Shown piece by piece: positions 31,852 through 35,979 of a stretch of DNA of 35,979 nt. The stretch spans positions 1-35,979 of the forward strand of contig JBBRVP010000035.1 in NCBI GenBank assembly GCA_038246785.1, read 5' to 3'. Origin of the DNA: JBBRVP01 sp038246785 (lineage in GTDB: Bacteria > Actinomycetota > Actinomycetes > Jiangellales > Jiangellaceae). The notes under the pieces were generated by a model, which was not told where the DNA came from, did not search any database, and saw only the letters and a program-made list of their open reading frames with translations. A program made the position numbers and the translations under genes. Positions within the stretch are counted from its first letter, which is position 1; every line of letters starts with the position of its first letter.

Positions 31852-32820
31852 ATGCCTCCCACTCGTCCCGCCGAGCCGGCCGACCTCGACGAGGTCGCCC
31901 CCTCGGCCGATCTCGTCCGCACCTACCTCGACGCCATCGGGCGGACCCCGCTGCTGACCGCGGCCGAGGAGGTCGACCTCGCCCAGCGGATCGAGGCGGG
32001 CCTGTACGCCGCCGAGCTGCTCCGTCGCGGTGACGACGACCCCCACGGGCTCGCCGGTCGCGACCAGGCCGAGCTGGCCGCGCTGGCCGACGACGGCCGC
32101 GCCGCCAAGGCGCACATGTTGCAGGCCAACCTGCGGCTGGTCGTCTCGGTCGCTCGCAAGCACTCCCGCCGTGACATGCCGTTCCTCGACGTGGTCCAGG
32201 AGGGCAATCTTGGGCTGATCCGGGCCGTGGAGAAGTTCGACTACCGCAAGGGTTTCAAGTTTTCCACCTACGCGACGTGGTGGATCCGCCAGGCGATCGG
32301 CCGCGGGACCGCCGAGCAGTCGCGTGTGGTGCGCCTGCCGGTGCACGTGCTAGAGGAGCTGTCGAAGGTGCACCGCACCGAGCGTGGACTGACCCAGCGG
32401 CTCGGTCGTGACGTCACGCCGAGCGAGGTTGCCGAGGCGACCGGGCTGGCTGAACAGCGAGTGGTGGAGCTGCGGCGTATCGGCCGAGACGCGGTCTCCC
32501 TCGACAGCCCCGTGGGCGACGACGGCGACACGGTGCTCGGCGACCTCGTGTTGCGCGAGGCGGCCCCGCCCGCGTCGGAGCTCGTCGAGCGCCAGGCCGT
32601 CACCCACGAGCTCGAACGGGTTCTCGACCTCCTGGCGGAGCGGGAGGCGCTCATCCTGCGGCTGCGCTTCGGCCTGCTCGACGGACGGCCGCGCACGCTC
32701 GACGAGGTGGGCCGCCACGTCGGGCTGACCCGCGAGCGCGTGCGCCAGCTGGAGAAGGAGGCGCTGGCCCGGCTGCGCGAGCCCAGCGCGTCGCGGGAGC
32801 TGCTCGAGCTGGCCAGCTGA
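31852..32820 (+). CDS. group 2 sigma-70 factor (HrdB/SigB-like)
   Basis: The protein has 322 residues. Region 1.2 is SADLVRTYLDAIGRTPLLTA and region 2 includes RKHSRRDMPFLDVVQEGNLG and FDYRKGFKFSTYATWWIRQA, nearly identical to primary sigma factors. Region 3 follows, and region 4 is RTLDEVGRHVGLTRERVRQL-EKEALARLR. It lacks the long acidic N-terminus of the housekeeping factor, so it is a group 2 factor, typical of stress or stationary-phase response. ATG at 31852 is preferred to GTG at 31840 because AAGGGGG lies at the right distance. It converges with the antiporter gene; only 2 bp separate the stops. Confidence 0.92.
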   Translation: MPPTRPAEPADLDEVAPSADLVRTYLDAIGRTPLLTAAEEVDLAQRIEAGLYAAELLRRGDDDPHGLAGRDQAELAALADDGRAAKAHMLQANLRLVVSVARKHSRRDMPFLDVVQEGNLGLIRAVEKFDYRKGFKFSTYATWWIRQAIGRGTAEQSRVVRLPVHVLEELSKVHRTERGLTQRLGRDVTPSEVAEATGLAEQRVVELRRIGRDAVSLDSPVGDDGDTVLGDLVLREAAPPASELVERQAVTHELERVLDLLAEREALILRLRFGLLDGRPRTLDEVGRHVGLTRERVRQLEKEALARLREPSASRELLELAS

Positions 32821-32822
32821 CC

Positions 32823-34034
32823 TCAGGGTGCCGCGCTGGCGTCGGCACTGGTCGGGCGTCGGGCCACCAGCCGCAGCGCGGATGCCGGCAGGACGAGCAC
32901 CGACAACATCCCGGCACCCACCAGCGCCGCGGCCAGGCCGGGGGAGAGCACGTGCTCGTCGACGCCGATGGTGGTGATGGCGAGGATCAGCGGGAGGGCA
33001 GTGGCCGCCAGGAGGGCGAGTGAGCGCCGCTCGGCCGGTGCCATGGTCCGAGGCAGTCTGAGCAGCGTTGGCACGCTGCGCACGACCAGCATCGCGGCGA
33101 GGAACGCCGGCAGGAGCATGAAAAGGGCCGGCGACTGCAGCAGCGAGTTCAGGTCGAAGCGCACGCCGCTGACGACGAAGAAGATGGGCACGAGGAAGCC
33201 GAAGCCGACGGCCTCGAGCTTGGACTCGACGACGCGCGCGTTCTGCGGCTCGGCCGTTGCGATCGCGAGCCGCACGACCAGGCCGGAGGCGAACGCACCG
33301 AGCAGGAAGTCCAGGCCGCTGGCCGAAGCCACCCACACCAGGAGCACCACGACGAGCAGCGCGAGCCGCACCGCGAGCTGGGCGCTCGTGCCAAGGGTGG
33401 CCGACAGCAGGCGTTGCAGGCGCCGGCTTCGAGGCCGGGCCGCCAGCCAGGCGGTCACCGCGACGATGCCGAGGAATCCCGCGAGCACGACGGCTGCCGC
33501 GGCAGGACGCCGACCGCTGAGCAGTAGGGCGACTGCCACGATCGGGCCGAACTCCCCGACCGCTCCGACGGCCAGGACGTGTGCCCCGTACGGCGTCGGG
33601 AGCAGCCCGCTGTCGCGGACGATCGGCAGCACGGTGCCGAGTGAGGTCGTGGTGAGCGCCAAGCCGGCGATGAACGCACCCAGGAGGGCGGAGCCGGTCG
33701 CCAGCCCGACCGTGAGGGCGCCACCGACAGCGATGACCACGGACAGCCCCCATCCGGTGACGGCCGACCGCAGCGGTGCGCCTCGCACGCGGTCGGCGTC
33801 AACCTCGTAGCCGGCGAGGAAGAACAGCATCGCCAGGCCGAGGTCGGACAGCGCAGAGATGACGTCGTCGACGCGGACCAGGTCGAGCAGCGCCGGCCCG
33901 ACGAGGATGCCGAACAGAACCTCGAGCACCACGCTCGGCACCAGCACCCGGCCGGCCAGCCGGTCGGAGACCACCGGCGCGAGGACGGCCAGTCCCAGCA
34001 CGATGACCAGAGCGCCGAGCGTCTGCGTCTGCAC
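32823..34034 (-). CDS. cation/proton antiporter (CPA2, KefB-like)
   Basis: This 403-residue protein has about 12 hydrophobic helices and the CPA2 layout. VVLEVLFGILVGPALL is near the start, then LSDLGLAMLFFLAGYEVD (a helix with the family FLAG-like turn), then LTTTSLGTVLPIVRD and GEFGPIVAVALLL. No C-terminal nucleotide-binding (RCK/TrkA-N) domain is present, so it is not a KefC-type gated channel. It likely exchanges Na+ or K+ for protons and helps with pH or salt balance. The GTG at 34034 fits the family start. It is 20 bp downstream of the lipoprotein stop; co-transcription is likely. Confidence 0.9.
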   Translation of the reverse strand: MQTQTLGALVIVLGLAVLAPVVSDRLAGRVLVPSVVLEVLFGILVGPALLDLVRVDDVISALSDLGLAMLFFLAGYEVDADRVRGAPLRSAVTGWGLSVVIAVGGALTVGLATGSALLGAFIAGLALTTTSLGTVLPIVRDSGLLPTPYGAHVLAVGAVGEFGPIVAVALLLSGRRPAAAAVVLAGFLGIVAVTAWLAARPRSRRLQRLLSATLGTSAQLAVRLALLVVVLLVWVASASGLDFLLGAFASGLVVRLAIATAEPQNARVVESKLEAVGFGFLVPIFFVVSGVRFDLNSLLQSPALFMLLPAFLAAMLVVRSVPTLLRLPRTMAPAERRSLALLAATALPLILAITTIGVDEHVLSPGLAAALVGAGMLSVLVLPASALRLVARRPTSADASAAP

Positions 34035-34054
34035 GGCGCCAGCCTGCCGTACTG

Positions 34055-34513
34055 CTAGGGAACCGTGACCGCGACTGGTTTGTGCAGCGCCGCCTCGCTG
34101 ACCGGCTGGAAGGCGCCGTCGCCGACGGCGAGCAGGTAGTCGCCCCAGCCGGCCGCGACGCCGTCGACCGTGAATCGGAAACGGCAGGAGCCGCCGACGA
34201 CCGAACCAGCCGCAACGCGCCCGTTGGCGAGCGTCGAGCCGTCAGATGTCGCGACGACCACGGTTGCGTCCTTGCGCAGGTCGGCCGCCTTGCTTGCGCA
34301 GGAGCTCCCGGTGCGCTGGAAGTCCTTGGTGGTGACAGTCCCGGTGACGTCGATGAGCGAGGCGCCCCCGGCGGCCGGGCCGGAGGGGCCGCCGGAGGAG
34401 CCACCTGCGCTGGGGGCGGCGCCGCCCCCGCTCCCGCCGCCGGAACCACACCCGCCGAGTGCGAGGGGGAGCAGGGTCGTCACGAGCAGCAGGGCGGGCG
34501 ACGTACGGCGCAT
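34055..34513 (-). CDS. small secreted lipoprotein, unknown function
   Basis: This 152-residue protein begins with a lipoprotein signal peptide: MRRTSPALLLVTTLLPLALG then GC (lipobox LALGGC, Cys22). A Gly/Ser-rich linker (about 23-52) leads to a compact beta-rich domain (SLIDVTGTVTTKDFQRTGSS, CRFRFTVDGVAAGWGDYLLA) with two Cys that may form a disulfide. No known family is recognised with certainty. It would sit on the outer face of the membrane. The gene is followed by the antiporter 20 bp downstream. Confidence 0.8.
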   Translation of the reverse strand: MRRTSPALLLVTTLLPLALGGCGSGGGSGGGAAPSAGGSSGGPSGPAAGGASLIDVTGTVTTKDFQRTGSSCASKAADLRKDATVVVATSDGSTLANGRVAAGSVVGGSCRFRFTVDGVAAGWGDYLLAVGDGAFQPVSEAALHKPVAVTVP

Positions 34514-34596
34514 GGGGCAAGATCCTCTCGACGGTTCATTCTGCGCGGCACCTCGTCGGTGTTCCACCGGATTAGAGGAGGCTGATCGGACGGCAC

Positions 34597-35793
34597 TCAC
34601 CCCACCCGCCGCCGGTCCGGCGACAACCCGGCCACGAGCAGCAGCTGCACGGCGGCCACCGCCGCGAGCAGCGCCCACGGCAGCCGGGTGCCGCCGCTGG
34701 CGTCGCGCAGCCAGCCGAAGCTGACCGGACCCACTGCCGCGAGGGTGTAGGCGACGAGGAAGACCATCGCGGTCAGGCCGGCGGAGGCGGCAGGCGTGCG
34801 GCCGTAGCGCACGAGCAGCAGCAGGCCGAGCGAGAACCCGCCGCCGAGCCCGAGCCCGAGCAGCACGACCCAGAGCACCGGCGCCGCCTCGGGCCGCCAC
34901 GCCACGCCCGCACTTCCGACCAGCCCGAGGAGCACCGACGGCGCCAGCAGCCAGCGGCTGTCCCGGATCCGGTCGGCCAGGGCAGGCGCCCCGACGCCGG
35001 TGAACGCCTGCGCCACGGTGAAGATGGTGAGCAGGGCGGCGGCCACCGTCGCCGGGCGGCCCAGCGACTCGTACGTCGCGGGAATCCAGCTGACCTGCGT
35101 GTAGAACTGCCAGGAGTTGCACACCAGGTAGGCCGCCAGCAGCCACGCGGTGGCCGACCGCCAGGGCAGCCCCGGGCGGCCCGTCCGGGGCACCCGCTCG
35201 GCACGACGTCGGGCGTGGGCCGTCACCGGCAGCCAGCCGATGAGCGCGACCAGCGCCAGGACGGACCACGAGGCCAGCGACGCCTGCCAGGACGAGAGCA
35301 GGTCGGCCAGCGGCACCGCGAACTGCGCGGCGGCGGCCGCACCGGCCATCATGCCGGCCATCCAGATCCCCGTGAGCAGGCCCGAGCGTGCAGCGAAGTG
35401 CTCCGCGATGATCCCCGGGAGGACCGTGCCGGCGATCGCGATGCCGACCCCGGCGAGGAAGGTGGCGAGATAGAGCACGGGCGCCACCCCACCGCCGAGC
35501 CGGCCGAACGTGCCGACGAGAACGAGGCCGAGCGCCCAGGCCGCCGCCTGTTCGCGACCCACCGCGTGCGCCATCCACTGGCCGACCGGTGCGAACAGCC
35601 CCATGCACAGCACCGGCAGCGCGGTGAGCAACCCGGCCGCCGCGCCACTGAGATGCAGGTCCGTGGCGATCGTCAGCAGCAGCGGTGGGACCGACGTGAT
35701 CGGCGCGCGCAGGTTGAGCGCCACGAGCACGATGGCCGCGAGCAGCAGCGCCGGCGGACTCGGTGCCGCAAGCCGGCCAGCCGCGGTGGTCAG
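34597..35793 (-). CDS. CynX-like MFS transporter
   Basis: This 398-residue protein has 12 hydrophobic helices and the CynX-type start, LLLAAIVLVALNLRAPITSV-PPLL, followed by GAAAGLLTALPVL and GTVLPGIIAEHF. CynX-like carriers move small anions or nucleobase-like compounds. The natural N-terminus (LTTAAGRLAAPSPPALLLAA) needs a CTG at 35791-35793 that overlaps the DUF1116 stop (CTGA). The next candidates, GTG at 35736 or 35730, would cut into the first helix. CTG as start is rare, so the start remains open. Placement after AllG/YlbE suggests transport of the substrate or product of that pathway. Confidence 0.82.
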   Translation of the reverse strand: MTTAAGRLAAPSPPALLLAAIVLVALNLRAPITSVPPLLLTIATDLHLSGAAAGLLTALPVLCMGLFAPVGQWMAHAVGREQAAAWALGLVLVGTFGRLGGGVAPVLYLATFLAGVGIAIAGTVLPGIIAEHFAARSGLLTGIWMAGMMAGAAAAAQFAVPLADLLSSWQASLASWSVLALVALIGWLPVTAHARRRAERVPRTGRPGLPWRSATAWLLAAYLVCNSWQFYTQVSWIPATYESLGRPATVAAALLTIFTVAQAFTGVGAPALADRIRDSRWLLAPSVLLGLVGSAGVAWRPEAAPVLWVVLLGLGLGGGFSLGLLLLVRYGRTPAASAGLTAMVFLVAYTLAAVGPVSFGWLRDASGGTRLPWALLAAVAAVQLLLVAGLSPDRRRVG

Positions 35794-35979
35794 GCTGCGG
35801 ATGGGGGGACCTTCCGGGCCAATGCCGCTAGTGCGGCTGGGAAGATCTCCTGCGGCGGGTTGACCAGGCCGGCGCCCACCTGACCGATGCCGGCGGTCTT
35901 GCCCGCCATACCGGTGTTGATGTGCGGCAGCAGGCCGGTGCGCACGACCTTCGTCACGTCGATGCCGGTTGGGGTGCCG
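35790..35979 (-). CDS. AllG/YlbE-like (DUF1116) protein, C-terminal part only
   Basis: Only the last 62 residues lie in the window: GTPTGIDVTKVVRTGLLPHI, NTGMAGKTAGIGQVGAGLVN, then PPQEIFPAAL and a short tail. INTGMA-x-TAGIGQVGAG is the conserved end of DUF1116 proteins. The E. coli relative YlbE (AllG) works with AllF and AllH in oxamate carbamoyl transfer during allantoin use; from memory and not checked. The partner genes should lie beyond the right edge. The stop overlaps the MFS start, so both belong to one operon. Confidence 0.75.
   Translation of the reverse strand, partial: GTPTGIDVTKVVRTGLLPHINTGMAGKTAGIGQVGAGLVNPPQEIFPAALAALARKVPPSAA

Noticed and set aside
34055..35608. 517-residue version of the lipoprotein
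   Set aside because: The lipoprotein signal peptide starts at 34513; the upstream part is a shadow of the MFS gene.

Overview
The window is very GC-rich with dense overlapping stop/start junctions, GTG starts and many ECF-type regulators. This points to a soil or rock-dwelling high-GC actinobacterium. A Geodermatophilales/Frankiales-like source is my guess; no marker gene here fixes the genus.

Region 1 (1-8.2 kb) is a decayed mobile element. It starts with the tail of an IS630-type transposase and a TPR gene that looks cut by it. A tightly coupled minus-strand cassette follows, in transcription order: a winged-helix replication-initiator-like protein (7284-6208), a 77-aa protein, a possible oriT (5822-5880), MobC-like and MobA-like relaxosome proteins, a 249-aa protein, a 43-aa protein, and an ArdC/zinc-peptidase/Toprim-primase fusion. 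Four 18-bp palindromes lie inside the initiator gene and look like iterons. To the right are a 3' fragment of tRNA-Thr(UGU), probably an att core, and a tyrosine integrase broken by frameshifts and missing its N-terminus.

Region 2 (8.2-20 kb) mixes intact genes with remnants. Intact genes include a YCII protein plus ECF42-like sigma factor pair, a second YCII gene with a near-identical promoter, a fatty-acid desaturase, a DUF2652/SRPBCC protein, a GNAT acetyltransferase, an SDR oxidoreductase and a DinB-like/alpha-beta hydrolase fusion. Remnants include VOC, DUF6069, GAF-ANTAR, sigma-factor, SGNH-hydrolase, IS3 and two ISL3 pieces.

Region 3 (20-26.1 kb) holds an ArsR-SRPBCC / DUF1905 / VOC operon behind a perfect operator-like palindrome, a squalene-cyclase-like protein, a FitAB-type toxin-antitoxin pair, an alpha/beta hydrolase and a LuxR-type regulator with a degenerate HD-GYP region.

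Region 4 (26.1-36 kb) looks like core or stable accessory genome: a CDF metal exporter; a four-gene operon of ECF sigma, anti-sigma, ABC ATPase and ABC permease; a ZIP metal transporter behind a DtxR/IdeR-type iron box; a group 2 sigma-70 factor; a cation/proton antiporter; a lipoprotein; a CynX-type MFS transporter; and the end of an AllG/YlbE (DUF1116) gene overlapping that transporter. The last two suggest use of oxamate, allantoin or a related nitrogen compound.

No CRISPR array, rRNA or intact tRNA was found. I recognise no complete undescribed system. The most notable signals are the intragenic palindromes with the oriT-like site, the paired ECF42-type promoters, and the iron box before the ZIP gene.
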